Positions 9,527 to 21,274 of a DNA stretch of 64,000 bases are shown piece after piece. The stretch's first letter is position 1. Each line of letters begins with the position of its first letter. The notes under the pieces are model-generated. The model made no database searches and was not told the origin of the DNA. It was given only the letters and a program-made list of their open reading frames with translations. A program made the translations under genes and the position numbers. The DNA is from Ensifer adhaerens (GTDB lineage: Bacteria; Pseudomonadota; Alphaproteobacteria; Rhizobiales; Rhizobiaceae), in the NCBI RefSeq assembly GCF_001270265.1, contig NZ_LGAP01000001.1:930001-994000 (forward strand). The letters run 5' to 3'.

Positions 9527-10336
9527 CTATTCGTCGTGCCGCACGATCGACCGCGCGCGCTTGCCCCGGAAATAGGACTGCACCCAGGGATCGTCGCAGG
9601 CCAGCATGTCCTCGACGGTCCCCTCGACCAAAACCTTCTTGTTTCCAAGCACCGCGATGCGATCGCAGACCGAAAACAGGCTGTCGAGGTCGTGAGTCAC
9701 CATATACACGGTCAATCCGAGCGTGTCGCGCAGCTTGGCAATCAACTCGTCGAACTCGGCCGCACCGATCGGATCGAGGCCCGACGTCGGCTCGTCGAGA
9801 AAGACGAGATCGGGGTCGAGAGCCAGCGCCCGGGCGAGTGCCGCCCGCTTGATCATGCCGCCCGAAAGCTCGGAAGGATATTTGTCGGCCGCCTCCGGCG
9901 CCAGTCCCACCAGCTCGATCTTCAGGCGCGCCAGCTCGTCCATCAGGCTCTGCGGCAGATCGAGATATTCACGCATCGGCACCTGGATGTTTTCGCGCAC
10001 CGTCAGTGCCGAGAACAGCGCGCCGTGCTGGAAAAGCACGCCGAGGCGCATGTCGAGCGCAATCCTGTCGGCCTCCGACATCTTGTCGTATTCCGCGCCG
10101 AGGATCTCGATCGTGCCGGAGCGCTTGGCCAAAAGCCGGAGAACCGTGCGCATCAATACAGATTTGCCGGTGCCGGAGGCACCGACGAAGCCGAGGATTT
10201 CGCCGCGGTAGATCTCGAGGTTGAGCTTGTCGAGAACGATGTGGGAACCGAAGCCGACCGTCAGGTCGCGCACGGACAGAACCGCTTCGTGCCCATTGGC
10301 GGCTTCCGGCTGTCTATCTGTGGCTGCTTTGCTCAT
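9527..10336 (-). CDS. mlaF: ABC transporter ATP-binding protein, MlaF type
   Basis: A 269-residue ATPase with Walker A GASGTGKS (52-59), signature LSGGM (157-161) and Walker B DLVFLDEP (176-183). LSGGM instead of LSGGQ is typical of MlaF/Mkl-type ATPases. The reading frame is open to 10381, but that would overlap the permease; the ATG at 10336 leaves a 13-bp gap and fits an operon. It powers the MlaE permease encoded upstream. Confidence 0.93.
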   Translation of the reverse strand: MSKAATDRQPEAANGHEAVLSVRDLTVGFGSHIVLDKLNLEIYRGEILGFVGASGTGKSVLMRTVLRLLAKRSGTIEILGAEYDKMSEADRIALDMRLGVLFQHGALFSALTVRENIQVPMREYLDLPQSLMDELARLKIELVGLAPEAADKYPSELSGGMIKRAALARALALDPDLVFLDEPTSGLDPIGAAEFDELIAKLRDTLGLTVYMVTHDLDSLFSVCDRIAVLGNKKVLVEGTVEDMLACDDPWVQSYFRGKRARSIVRHDE

Positions 10337-10349
10337 CGTTCCATTCGCC

Positions 10350-11567
10350 TCAGAAGTCGATTGCCGCATAGAACATGGCAAACAGGCCGTCGATCAGGAT
10401 CACCACGAAGATCGATTTGACCACCGAAGACGTCACGTGGCGGCCGAGCGATTCGGCGCTGCCGCCCACCTTCAGCCCTTCGACCGCCGCCACCACGCCG
10501 ATGATCAACGCCATGAACGGCGCTTTGATCATGCCGGCTGCAACCGACGAAAAATCGACGGCTTCCTGCAGGCGCGACAGGAAGGTCGCAACCGTGATGC
10601 CCGAATAGGTCCAGGCGACCAGAGCCGCACCGGTCAGTGCTGCGAAGTTGGCAATGATGGTCAGGAGCGGCAAGGCGATCGTCAGCGCCACAAGGCGCGG
10701 AAACACGAGGACGCCGACCGGACTGAGGCCCATCACCTTCAGCGCGTCTACCTCTTCGCGCATCTTCATCGAGCCGATCTCGGCGGTGATCGCGCTGCCC
10801 GAACGACCGGCAATCATGATTGCCGTCAGGAGAACGCCGATTTCGCGCAGCTGCAGGATGCCGACGAGATCGACGACGAAGACTTCGGCGCCGAAATAGC
10901 GCAGCTGGAATGCGCCCTGCTGCGCAATGATCGCCCCGATCAGGAAGGACATCAGCATGATGATCGGCACGGCCTTGACGCCCATGCGGTCAATCTGGTG
11001 AACGATGGCGGCCGGCGAGACGCCGCTGTGTCGTCCAAGCTTGAGCTGGGCGCCGCGAACCGCCGAGCCGAGAATGTACATGGCCGCGACGATATCGTTC
11101 CAGGTCGCGAGCATCACCTCGCCGACCGGCGCGAATATCTGCTGGAACAGCGGAATATGCTCGCCTTCGTCTTCCGGTGTCGGCAGTTCCGCCGGCAATG
11201 CGCCGATCAGCTCGACATAGCGCTGTCCGCCATCGACGAGCTGGATCTCGTCCTTTTCAGGACCGGCAATCTGCGTCATGAAACGCCGGATGATCCAGGC
11301 CCCCGCCGTGTCCATGGCCGTCACACCCGATAGATCGAACTGCCTGACGCTGCCGCCCTTGCGCGCAAGCTGATCGAGCTTAGCGCCCATGGCTTCGGCT
11401 GTCTCGTGCCGCCAGACGCCTGAAAAGACGTAAGTGCCACCAGAGCCTCCGGCGTCTCCGCCGAGCGCGACATCCGCAACGATCTTGGTCTGGGAACGCG
11501 TCACCTGGTCTCTGTCATCCCGATTTGCTAACCGCTCGTAAAAGCTTGCTCCGTCATAACGGCTCAC
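10350..11567 (-). CDS. mlaE: MlaE permease with N-terminal STAS domain
   Basis: A 405-residue fusion. Residues about 45-125 form a STAS domain (FDLSGVTAMDTAGAWIIRRF), the counterpart of the separate MlaB protein in enterics. Residues about 150-405 form the MlaE permease with its hallmark blocks LREIGVLLTAIMIAGRSGSA, EEVDALKVMGLSP and VGG. Such STAS-MlaE fusions are common in alphaproteobacteria. First gene of the operon mlaE-mlaF-mlaD-lipoprotein. Expected function: inner-membrane part of a phospholipid transporter keeping outer-membrane asymmetry. Confidence 0.93.
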   Translation of the reverse strand: MSRYDGASFYERLANRDDRDQVTRSQTKIVADVALGGDAGGSGGTYVFSGVWRHETAEAMGAKLDQLARKGGSVRQFDLSGVTAMDTAGAWIIRRFMTQIAGPEKDEIQLVDGGQRYVELIGALPAELPTPEDEGEHIPLFQQIFAPVGEVMLATWNDIVAAMYILGSAVRGAQLKLGRHSGVSPAAIVHQIDRMGVKAVPIIMLMSFLIGAIIAQQGAFQLRYFGAEVFVVDLVGILQLREIGVLLTAIMIAGRSGSAITAEIGSMKMREEVDALKVMGLSPVGVLVFPRLVALTIALPLLTIIANFAALTGAALVAWTYSGITVATFLSRLQEAVDFSSVAAGMIKAPFMALIIGVVAAVEGLKVGGSAESLGRHVTSSVVKSIFVVILIDGLFAMFYAAIDF

Positions 11568-11642
11568 ATCCTTGATGTCATCCGGACGAAGCCGGTAACA
11601 TCGCGACCAATGTGCCAGATAGCCCCCGCCGGAGAAGATTTC

Positions 11643-12626
11643 ATGTCAACTGTGCTCGAAGCGACAACCGAAGACTTCCCGATTGCGGGCACATTCACGA
11701 TTTCGCGTGGTTCGAAGACCACGGCAAGCGTGGTGACCTGCCGAATCACCAACAACGGCACCAGCGGTTGGGGCGAATGCGTGCCCTATGGCCGCTACAG
11801 CGAAACCATTGCCTCGGTGCTCGCCGAGATCGAAGCCATTCGCCCGGAGATCGAGGCGGGGCTGACGCGCGTGGAGCTACAGTCGGCGATGAAGCCGGGT
11901 GCTGCCCGCAACGCCGTCGACTGCGCGCTCTGGGATCTGGAAGCAAAGCAGAAAGGCAAATCTGTCCATGAGCTTGCCGGCCTTTCCTCACCCGAAACCT
12001 TGACAACAGCCTATACACTATCGCTTGCCGAACCCGAAGCGATGCGTGCACAGGCAGCGCAATATGCCCACCGCGCTCTGCTCAAGATCAAGGTCGGCAC
12101 GTCGGACGATGCCTCGCGCATCCGCGCCGTGCGCGAAGGTGCGCCGGAGAGCCGCATCATTCTCGATGCCAATGAGGGTTGGACGCCCGACAGCCTCGCC
12201 TATCACTTCGCCATCTGCGCCGAACAGCGCATCGACCTGATCGAGCAGCCGCTGCCGGCGGGCAATGATCAGGCCTTGGCCACGATCGCCCGCCCCGTTC
12301 CGGTCTGCGCCGACGAGAGCGTGCATGCGACCGGTGACCTCCCGGCCCTCGTCGACCGCTATGATGCCGTCAACATCAAGCTCGACAAGACCGGTGGGCT
12401 GACGGAAGCGCTTCGCATGCGCGAGGCCGCGACGTCGCTCGGCCTCAAGGTGATGGTCGGCTGCATGGTCGGCACCTCGCTCGGCATGGCACCGGCAATC
12501 CTGGCGGCGCAGGGTGCGGATTTCGTCGACCTCGACGGCCCGCTGCTCCTGGCGCGCGATCGCACGCCCGGCCTGCGCTACGACGCTTCGCTGGTCTTCC
12601 CGCCGGAGCCGCGCCTCTGGGGCTGA
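11643..12626 (+). CDS. dgcA: Enolase-superfamily dipeptide epimerase / N-acetyl-D-glutamate racemase (DgcA-like)
   Basis: A 327-residue muconate-lactonising-subgroup enolase-superfamily enzyme. Catalytic features: KIK with K148/K150 on one face, metal ligands D175 (DANEGW), E201 (EQPLP) and D224 (CADES), and the opposing Lys in NIKLDK (K246). This set is typical of L-Ala-D/L-Glu epimerases, which recycle murein peptides, and of the related DgcA racemase. Which substrate it uses cannot be settled from sequence. A GGAGAAG element precedes the ATG at 11643. Its 3' end overlaps the convergent MFS gene by 49 bp. Confidence 0.85.
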   Translation: MSTVLEATTEDFPIAGTFTISRGSKTTASVVTCRITNNGTSGWGECVPYGRYSETIASVLAEIEAIRPEIEAGLTRVELQSAMKPGAARNAVDCALWDLEAKQKGKSVHELAGLSSPETLTTAYTLSLAEPEAMRAQAAQYAHRALLKIKVGTSDDASRIRAVREGAPESRIILDANEGWTPDSLAYHFAICAEQRIDLIEQPLPAGNDQALATIARPVPVCADESVHATGDLPALVDRYDAVNIKLDKTGGLTEALRMREAATSLGLKVMVGCMVGTSLGMAPAILAAQGADFVDLDGPLLLARDRTPGLRYDASLVFPPEPRLWG

Positions 12627-13798
12627 AGGTACCAGGCGGCGACGGCAAAGCAGCAGCCGGCAAAAGCGACGACCGACATCGAATAGAACCCGTTCACCCC
12701 GTACCAGGCATAGAGATAGCCGGACAGGAAGGTGAAGATCGCCGTGAAGATGCCGGTGTAGAAGAAGTAAAGCCCCTGGGCCGATGCCTCCTGCTCCTCG
12801 ACGACGCGCTCCACCAGCTTGTTCTGCATGCCGGTGTGCATGATCGCGTAGGTGAAGGCGTGAAAGCACTGCAGCACGAAGTAGCCGGAAAAGCCGAGAT
12901 CCATCGGGAAGATGATCCAGCGCACCACCGCCAGCGAGCAACCCGACAGGATCATCGTCCAGACGCTGAAGCGCCGGATGATCGCCTTGGCGAAGATGAA
13001 CATCGTCACCTCGGCGGCAACACCGGCGCTCCAGAGAATGCCGATTTCCGTGCCGCTATAGCCGATATGCTGCCAGTAGATCGCCGAGAAGGCGAACAGC
13101 ATCGCATGGCTGGCGTTCACCAGCGTCACGCCGACCAGCAGCAGCTGCAGATCAAGCTGGCGCAACGACTTCGGCGGGGGCTCGGTCAGCGCCGTGATCG
13201 GTGACGGCCGCCGCGGCCGGCCGACACGCGGCGCCGCGAAGGCCATCAGGATCGTCAGGCCGAAGCCGATCGCCATCGCCGGCAGCACCATGTCTCCACC
13301 GAAGATGCCGATCATCCAGCCGCCGAGCATGGTGGCCCCGATAAAAGCGACGGAACCCCAAAGCCGCATCTGGGCATAGTCGAAGCCCCAGCGCCGGACA
13401 CCGGAAAGCGCGATCGCCTCAACGATCGGCACATAGGGCGAATAGACCGCCGACTGCAGCGTATAGATGATCAGAACCGGCCAGAACTCGCGGGCGTAAA
13501 ACAGCACGAAGGCCGTCGCCAACGACAGGAATCCGGACCAGATCAAGACGATCGTGCGCTCTCCGAGCCGGTCGGCGATCACACCCGCTATCGGCGCTGT
13601 AAACACGCGTACGAACATCGGCAATGCCAGCACGACGCCGATCTCGAAATCGCTCATGGAAAGCGTCGTCAGCCAGACCGGAAAATACGGCATGGCGAAA
13701 CCGTTGACGATCAACGGAGCGCAGAAGAGCAAGGCGGTGCGAAGCGTAAAATAACGCGGCGGAGGGCCCACGGCAGCGGGCGCTTGGGAGGGAATCAT
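12578..13798 (-). CDS. MFS transporter (HcaT/MFS_1-like)
   Basis: A 406-residue polytopic protein with about 12 hydrophobic helices. The N-terminal helix ends in MPYFPVWLTTLSMSDFEIG and the next loop has IAGVIADRLGERT, the motif between helices 2 and 3 of MFS proteins. It looks most like the MFS_1-like group that includes the 3-phenylpropionate permease HcaT and nucleoside symporters. Substrate unknown. Convergent overlap (49 bp) with the racemase gene. Confidence 0.85.
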   Translation of the reverse strand: MIPSQAPAAVGPPPRYFTLRTALLFCAPLIVNGFAMPYFPVWLTTLSMSDFEIGVVLALPMFVRVFTAPIAGVIADRLGERTIVLIWSGFLSLATAFVLFYAREFWPVLIIYTLQSAVYSPYVPIVEAIALSGVRRWGFDYAQMRLWGSVAFIGATMLGGWMIGIFGGDMVLPAMAIGFGLTILMAFAAPRVGRPRRPSPITALTEPPPKSLRQLDLQLLLVGVTLVNASHAMLFAFSAIYWQHIGYSGTEIGILWSAGVAAEVTMFIFAKAIIRRFSVWTMILSGCSLAVVRWIIFPMDLGFSGYFVLQCFHAFTYAIMHTGMQNKLVERVVEEQEASAQGLYFFYTGIFTAIFTFLSGYLYAWYGVNGFYSMSVVAFAGCCFAVAAWYLQPQRRGSGGKTSEAS

Positions 13799-13902
13799 GG
13801 GCGAACCTGATGGCTATGGGCCAGCAATAGCATAGCCCACCGCGGGATCGCCATAACCTAGATTTCGCTACAGGCGACGTTTGCGTCTCGCCACCGTGCT
13901 AG

Positions 13903-14742
13903 TCAGGCCGCCCGTTGCGTCAGCAACTGGGCCAGCAAGCGTTCCGCCTCGGCAGTCCCCTCAGCCTCGACGGCGCCGCCGCGCATCTGGTGCCAGGTGA
14001 TCAGCTCCATGGTACCGTCGTGATGTTCAGCGATCGCCGTGCAGCTTTCGACCCAGTCGCCGGTATTGATGTAGCGCACGTCGCCGATGTCGTCGATCAC
14101 CGCATGGTGGATATGGCCGCAGATAACCCCTTGCGCGTCATGGCGCCGCGCCTCGTCGGCAACCACCTTCTGGAACTCGCCGATGAAATTGACGGCGTGT
14201 TTGACCTGCAGTTTCGCCCAGGACGAGAACGACCAATAGGGCATGCCCAGCCGGCGACGAATGGCGGCAAGGCCGATGTTGATGGCGATCGCCGTATCGT
14301 AGGCCCAGTCGCCGAGATAGGCGAGGATGCGGGCATTGCGCACAACCACGTCGAATTCGTCGCCATGCAGCACCAGATAGTTGCGGCCGTCAGCACCCTT
14401 GTGCATGTGGCGCTGCGCCACCTCGATGCCGCCGAAGTGAACGCCCGGGAAATCGCGCATGAACTCATCATGATTGCCGGGGATATAGATGATGCGTGTG
14501 CCCTTGCGCGCCTTGCGCAGCAGCTTCTGGACGACGTCGTTGCAGTTCTGCGGCCAGTACCAGCTGCGCTTCAGCCGCCAGCCGTCGACGATGTCGCCGA
14601 CGAGAACGATGGTCTCCGCCTCGTGATGGCGCAGAAAATCAATGAGAAAGTCGGTCTTGGCGGCCTTGGAGCCGAGGTGGACGTCGGAGATGAACAACGT
14701 CCTGAGATGTCGTACGGAGTTGTTTTGCGGTGCCGCCATCAT
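13903..14742 (-). CDS. UDP-2,3-diacylglucosamine diphosphatase-like metallophosphoesterase
   Basis: A 279-residue calcineurin-type phosphoesterase. Metal ligands are seen in SDVHLGS (D20, H22), VGDIVDGW (D50), PGNHDEF (N90, H91), HGDEFD and CGHIHH. The order and the GDEFD motif match the LpxH-like family, which splits UDP-diacylglucosamine in lipid A synthesis, but many alphaproteobacteria use LpxI for that step and keep LpxH-like paralogues of unknown role. Two adjacent ATGs (14742, 14739) are possible; GAGG precedes them. Divergent from dme, 175 bp apart. Confidence 0.85.
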   Translation of the reverse strand: MMAAPQNNSVRHLRTLFISDVHLGSKAAKTDFLIDFLRHHEAETIVLVGDIVDGWRLKRSWYWPQNCNDVVQKLLRKARKGTRIIYIPGNHDEFMRDFPGVHFGGIEVAQRHMHKGADGRNYLVLHGDEFDVVVRNARILAYLGDWAYDTAIAINIGLAAIRRRLGMPYWSFSSWAKLQVKHAVNFIGEFQKVVADEARRHDAQGVICGHIHHAVIDDIGDVRYINTGDWVESCTAIAEHHDGTMELITWHQMRGGAVEAEGTAEAERLLAQLLTQRAA

Positions 14743-14917
14743 ACCAGCCTCGTCTTGATTGCGCCTTCTCAGGCCCGTCAAAACCAGACTCGTGTTTCAG
14801 GAAGATGACACGGACGCCGGCCGGTTCGTCGCACCGGCCGAAAAGAACCGCGCAAAAACTGTACGCGCTTCGCAATTCATGCAACAAGGCCACGTCCAAA
14901 AAAGAGGAATGCAGACT

Positions 14918-17230
14918 ATGAGCACGGGCGACAAAACCAAATCCCAAACAGGTCCAGCCAGCGGCGACATCGACCAGCAGGCCCTTTTCTTCCATCGTTA
15001 CCCTCGCCCTGGGAAGCTCGAAATCCAGCCCACCAAGCCGCTCGGCAACCAGCGCGACCTCGCGCTCGCCTATTCGCCCGGCGTGGCTGCCCCCTGCATC
15101 GCCATCCGCGACAATCCGGAAATGGCTGCCGACTACACCGCACGCGCCAATCTTGTCGCGGTCATTTCCAATGGCACGGCCGTTCTCGGCCTCGGCAATA
15201 TCGGCCCACTCGCCTCCAAGCCGGTGATGGAAGGCAAGGCCGTCCTGTTCAAGAAATTTGCCGGCATCGACGTCTTCGATATCGAGATCGACGCTTCGAG
15301 CATAGAGCGCATGGTCGACGTCATCTCCGCGCTGGAGCCCACCTTCGGCGGCATCAACCTGGAAGACATCAAGGCGCCGGAATGCTTCGAGGTCGAGCGC
15401 CAGCTGCGCGAAAAGATGCAGATCCCGGTCTTTCATGACGACCAGCATGGCACCGCGATCATCGTTGCGGCCGCCATCCTCAACGGTCTGGAGCTGGCCG
15501 GCAAGGACATCGCCAAGGCCAAGATCGTCACCTCGGGAGCGGGTGCTGCAGCGCTCGCCTGTCTCAACCTGCTGGTCACGCTTGGCGCCAAGCGCGAGAA
15601 CATCTGGGTGCACGACCTCGAGGGCCTCGTCTACAAGGGCCGCGAAGTGCTGATGGACGAATGGAAGTCGGTCTACGCCCAGGAAAGCGACAACCGGGTG
15701 CTGGCCGACAGCATCGGTGGCGCCGACGTCTTCCTCGGTCTCTCCGCCGCAGGCGTGCTGAAGCCTGAATTGCTCGTGCAGATGGCCGAAAAGCCGCTGA
15801 TCATGGCACTTGCCAACCCGACGCCGGAAATCATGCCGGAGGCTGCCCGTGCGGCGCGCCCGGACGCAATGATCTGCACCGGCCGTTCGGATTTCCCCAA
15901 CCAGGTCAACAACGTGCTTTGCTTCCCGCATATCTTCCGCGGTGCGCTCGACTGCGGCGCAAGCACGATCAACGAAGAAATGAAGATGGCTGCGGTCCGT
16001 GCCATCGCCGGCCTTGCTCGCGAGGAGCCGTCCGATGTGGCCGCCCGCGCCTATTCCGGCGAGACGCCGGTCTTCGGTCCCGATTACCTGATCCCGTCGC
16101 CCTTCGACCAGCGCCTGATCCTCAGGATCGCGCCGGCCGTCGCCAAGGCTGCCGAGGAAAGCGGCGTCTCCACCCGTCCGATCCAGGACTACGACGCCTA
16201 TCTCGACAAGCTGAACCGCTTCGTCTTCCGTTCGGGCTTCATCATGAAGCCGGTCTTTGCCGCCGCCAAGAATGCACAGAAGAACCGCGTGATCTTCGCT
16301 GAAGGCGAAGACGAGCGCGTGCTGCGCGCAGCACAGGTCCTGCTGGAAGAAGGCACGGCCCGCCCGATCCTCATCGGCCGTCCGCAGATCATCGAGACGC
16401 GCCTGCGTCGCTACGGCCTGCGCGTTCGTCCGGACGTCGATTTCGAAGTGGTCAACCCCGAGGGCGACCCGCGCTACCGTGACTATGTCGAGGATTATTT
16501 CGCCCTCGTCGGCCGTCTCGGCGTCATTCCGGAAGCAGCCCGTACGATCGTGCGCACCAACACCACCGTCATCGGTGCGCTTGCCGTCAAGCGCGGCGAA
16601 GCCGATGCGCTGATCTGCGGCGTCGAAGGACGCTATAGCAAGCACCTTCGCGACGTCTCGCAGATCATCGGCAAGCGCGAAGGCGTTCTCGACTTCTCCG
16701 CCCTCAGCCTGCTGATCTCGCAGCGCGGCGCCACGTTCTTCACCGACACCTATGTCAGCTACTGCCCGAGCGCCGAAGAAATCGCCCAGACAACCGTCAT
16801 GGCGGCACAGGAGATCCGGCGCTTCGGCATCACGCCGCACGCGGCCCTGGTTTCGCACTCGAACTTCGGCTCGCGCGATTCGGAAAGTGCGAGCAAGATG
16901 CGCCAGGCGCTGCAGCTTGTGCGCGAACTCGCGCCCGACCTAGAAGTCGATGGCGAAATGCATGGTGATTCCGCCATCTCCGAAGTGCTGCGTCAGCGTG
17001 TCATGCCCAACAGCACGCTGTCGGGCGAAGCCAACCTGCTGGTCTTCCCGAATCTGGATGCCGCCAACATCACGCTTGGCGTCGTCAAGACGATGACGGA
17101 CAGCCTGCATGTCGGCCCGATCCTGCTTGGATCGGCGCTGCCGGCGCACATCCTGTCGCCGTCCGTTACCTCGCGCGGCGTCGTCAACATGGCGGCACTC
17201 GCCGTCGTCGAAGCCAGCCATCCGGGCTAA
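14918..17230 (+). CDS. dme: NAD-dependent malic enzyme (malic enzyme + phosphotransacetylase-like domain)
   Basis: A 770-residue protein identical in length and layout to rhizobial DME. Residues about 1-430 form the malic enzyme domain ([40 protein letters not shown]). Residues about 440-770 form a phosphotransacetylase-like domain ([16 protein letters not shown]) that lacks transacetylase activity in the studied rhizobial enzymes and affects oligomerisation. It oxidatively decarboxylates malate to pyruvate, feeding acetyl-CoA to the TCA cycle; DME is required for nitrogen-fixing bacteroids in S. meliloti. Start: AGAGGAA then ATG at 14918. Confidence 0.97.
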   Translation: MSTGDKTKSQTGPASGDIDQQALFFHRYPRPGKLEIQPTKPLGNQRDLALAYSPGVAAPCIAIRDNPEMAADYTARANLVAVISNGTAVLGLGNIGPLASKPVMEGKAVLFKKFAGIDVFDIEIDASSIERMVDVISALEPTFGGINLEDIKAPECFEVERQLREKMQIPVFHDDQHGTAIIVAAAILNGLELAGKDIAKAKIVTSGAGAAALACLNLLVTLGAKRENIWVHDLEGLVYKGREVLMDEWKSVYAQESDNRVLADSIGGADVFLGLSAAGVLKPELLVQMAEKPLIMALANPTPEIMPEAARAARPDAMICTGRSDFPNQVNNVLCFPHIFRGALDCGASTINEEMKMAAVRAIAGLAREEPSDVAARAYSGETPVFGPDYLIPSPFDQRLILRIAPAVAKAAEESGVSTRPIQDYDAYLDKLNRFVFRSGFIMKPVFAAAKNAQKNRVIFAEGEDERVLRAAQVLLEEGTARPILIGRPQIIETRLRRYGLRVRPDVDFEVVNPEGDPRYRDYVEDYFALVGRLGVIPEAARTIVRTNTTVIGALAVKRGEADALICGVEGRYSKHLRDVSQIIGKREGVLDFSALSLLISQRGATFFTDTYVSYCPSAEEIAQTTVMAAQEIRRFGITPHAALVSHSNFGSRDSESASKMRQALQLVRELAPDLEVDGEMHGDSAISEVLRQRVMPNSTLSGEANLLVFPNLDAANITLGVVKTMTDSLHVGPILLGSALPAHILSPSVTSRGVVNMAALAVVEASHPG

Positions 17231-17244
17231 CGGCGCCCTCGTTT

Positions 17245-17272
17245 ACAGGGCCGCTGAACCTGGCGGCCCTGT
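17245..17272 (+). terminator. Hairpin after dme
   Basis: A perfect 10-bp stem, ACAGGGCCGC (17245-17254) with GCGGCCCTGT (17263-17272), has an 8-base loop and starts 14 bp after the dme stop. It is not followed by a T-run, so it may be a weak terminator or an mRNA 3'-end stabiliser. Confidence 0.5.
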
Positions 17273-17407
17273 GTTACTCCCGCGATCCCGGGCAACAACC
17301 ATTGTTTGCAAGGATCGACAATCCACAGCAAATACGGCTGTCGCTTCTGGACAAAAGGTGAACCCCCAACCATTGTTGGGTTTCAGGGCAAGAATTGGTG
17401 TTGTGGC

Positions 17408-18145
17408 ATGACTGAACAACAGGCTGTCCTCGACATGCTGGAAATCCTGGAATGCGGAGGCTGTATCGAGCCGGCCCATTTCTTTACGTTGATGCGCCGT
17501 ACCTTTCGCATCGCTCATCTCCTTTATCTTGAAGCCGAGCCCCACCCCGACGAGCTCAAGATCTGCCGGTTGCACCACACCTTCGGTGCCTACGCGGCCG
17601 AGCTTTATCTGACGCGGGGGCTCTATCGCATCGACCCGATCCTCAAGCTGGCGCTCGGCGGCGTCAGGCCCGTGGAATGGACAACGGCGCGCCATCGCTT
17701 TCCCGAATGCGAGCCATTGTTCAAGACGGCCGAAGAGATCGGACTTTCCAGCGAAGGTGTCGCCCTGCCGCTGCCCTCGCCGGCCGGCCGCATGGCGTTG
17801 CTTGCCATCAACGTCAACATGTCGGCCGCAGAGTGGTCGATCTATCGACGCAACCACCTGCGCGACTTCCAGCTCGCCGCCAACCTGTTTCATGCCGGCA
17901 TGCTTGAGAACGCAGCCATGACGGGGGGGCTGAACACGCGCGACATGCGCCTGACGGGCCGTGAAACCGAGGTTCTGACCTGGTCGGCGGCGGGTAAAAG
18001 CTACTGGGAGATTGCCACCATTCTCGGCATTTCCGAGCGCACCGTGCGTTTCTTCATGACCAACGCCCGCCGAAAGCTCAACGTCGTCTCCAACACGCAA
18101 GCGGTGGCGCAGGCCGTTCGCCATGCGCTGATCCCGACGGTTTGA
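17408..18145 (+). CDS. sinR: LuxR-family quorum-sensing regulator SinR
   Basis: A 245-residue LuxR-type regulator. The N-terminal autoinducer-binding domain has the conserved D76-P77, W91 (PVEW) and a Gly at 117. The C-terminal GerE-type HTH covers about 182-240 (LTGRETEVLTWSAAGKSYWEIA, then RTVRFFMTNARRKL, with the invariant Glu at 186). In S. meliloti SinR activates sinI. It lies immediately downstream of dme, same strand, and 154 bp before sinI. An 11-bp direct repeat and a small palindrome lie in the upstream region. Confidence 0.9.
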   Translation: MTEQQAVLDMLEILECGGCIEPAHFFTLMRRTFRIAHLLYLEAEPHPDELKICRLHHTFGAYAAELYLTRGLYRIDPILKLALGGVRPVEWTTARHRFPECEPLFKTAEEIGLSSEGVALPLPSPAGRMALLAINVNMSAAEWSIYRRNHLRDFQLAANLFHAGMLENAAMTGGLNTRDMRLTGRETEVLTWSAAGKSYWEIATILGISERTVRFFMTNARRKLNVVSNTQAVAQAVRHALIPTV

Positions 18146-18218
18146 TCCGGCTCCAAGACACTCCTCCCTCGCCCATCTGAAAACCCGTCGAAATTTAGAG
18201 GGAAAAAACCGTTTCCGG

Positions 18219-18238
18219 AACTGTCACTACCGACAGTT
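18219..18238 (+). promoter_or_regulatory. lux-box upstream of sinI
   Basis: AACTGTC-ACTACC-GACAGTT is a perfect 7-bp inverted repeat with a 6-base centre, 20 bp in all, ending 61 bp before the sinI start codon. Size and symmetry are those of LuxR-family binding sites, so it is the likely SinR site. Confidence 0.85.
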
Positions 18239-18299
18239 TCGTCACTTCCGCAGGACTGACAGCATCGCGCCATCCCCCAAAACAAGGATGGAGAGAACG

Positions 18300-18944
18300 A
18301 TGATCAGGATCCTCAACGGCAGGACACGCGGACAGCACCCGCAGGCCATCGACGAGATGTTCAAGCTGCGTAAGCGCGTCTTCCACGATTTCCTGAAATG
18401 GGACGTGCAGACCGATGGGGAATGGGAGATCGACAATTATGACAAGTCGAATCCGCTCTATGTGCTGTCCTATTCGCCGGAGACGGGAAAGCTGCGCGGG
18501 TCGCTGAGATTGCTGCCGACGCTCGGCCCCAACATGCTGGACGATACGTTCCCGATCCTGCTTGGCGACAACCCGCAGGTCCGTAGTGCCTCGATCTGGG
18601 AATCGAGCCGCTTCTGCATCGACCCGGAGATCTCCCAGGATCGCGCCTCGAACCAGGTGACCGTGGCCGCCGCAGAACTGATGTGTGGTGTCGGTGAACT
18701 CGGACTTGCGTCCGGTATCAGCCATATCGTGACGGTGACCGACGTCTTCCTCGAGCGGATGTTCCGCCGCATGGGTTGCCCCGGCGAGCGCATCGGCGAG
18801 CCACACCGGATCGGCTCGGTCTATGCCGTGGCCGTCGCCTGGGAGGTGACGCCATCGCTGCTGAGCGCCATGAAGGCAGTGGCCGCGATCGAAGGCACGG
18901 TTCTCGAACGGCCGATGTCGCTGGAAACGGCCCGCGCCGCCTGA
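18300..18944 (+). CDS. sinI: N-acyl-homoserine lactone synthase SinI
   Basis: A 214-residue LuxI-family synthase that makes acyl-homoserine lactones from S-adenosylmethionine and acyl-ACP. The invariant residues fall at their canonical positions: R24, F28, W34, D45, D48, R70, F84, E101 and R104. The S. meliloti enzyme makes long-chain signals (C12-C18), and the closeness of this sequence suggests similar products. The ATG at 18300 with GGAGAG upstream is preferred over the ATG at 18288. A lux-box 61 bp upstream implies positive feedback through SinR. Confidence 0.95.
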   Translation: MIRILNGRTRGQHPQAIDEMFKLRKRVFHDFLKWDVQTDGEWEIDNYDKSNPLYVLSYSPETGKLRGSLRLLPTLGPNMLDDTFPILLGDNPQVRSASIWESSRFCIDPEISQDRASNQVTVAAAELMCGVGELGLASGISHIVTVTDVFLERMFRRMGCPGERIGEPHRIGSVYAVAVAWEVTPSLLSAMKAVAAIEGTVLERPMSLETARAA

Positions 18945-19120
18945 CATCGGATCGGCACCTTCCATTCCTGCGATCGGACGGAGCTGTTAACGCAATGCGA
19001 GGCTTGTCGTTGCACCGGCGGCGACAAGCCTTATGATAGGGCGGAAACAGGAATTGCCGACGGCGACCGATCCCGCACAACAAGGGTGGCGCCGCGCGGT
19101 TGCAGGAAGAGACGTTCGCC

Positions 19121-21150
<2,030 letters not shown>

Positions 21151-21274
21151 GCCATATGGGCACAGGCGGAATGGAAAGACAAGCAAGCCCGAGATGGCGG
21201 CGCCGGCAGTCCCTAGGTCGATCGGCAGCGACCGATGTTTACGATCCGCCGCGTGCCGCCCGCGCGGCTCGCTG

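Noticed and set aside
14639-16858. A 739-codon minus-strand frame opposite dme
   Set aside because: Shadow of the malic enzyme gene with an unusual Asp/Arg/His-rich composition and no family.
17321-17407. PHO box in the sinR promoter
   Set aside because: One CTGTCGC half-site is seen but no second half-site at the 11-bp period.
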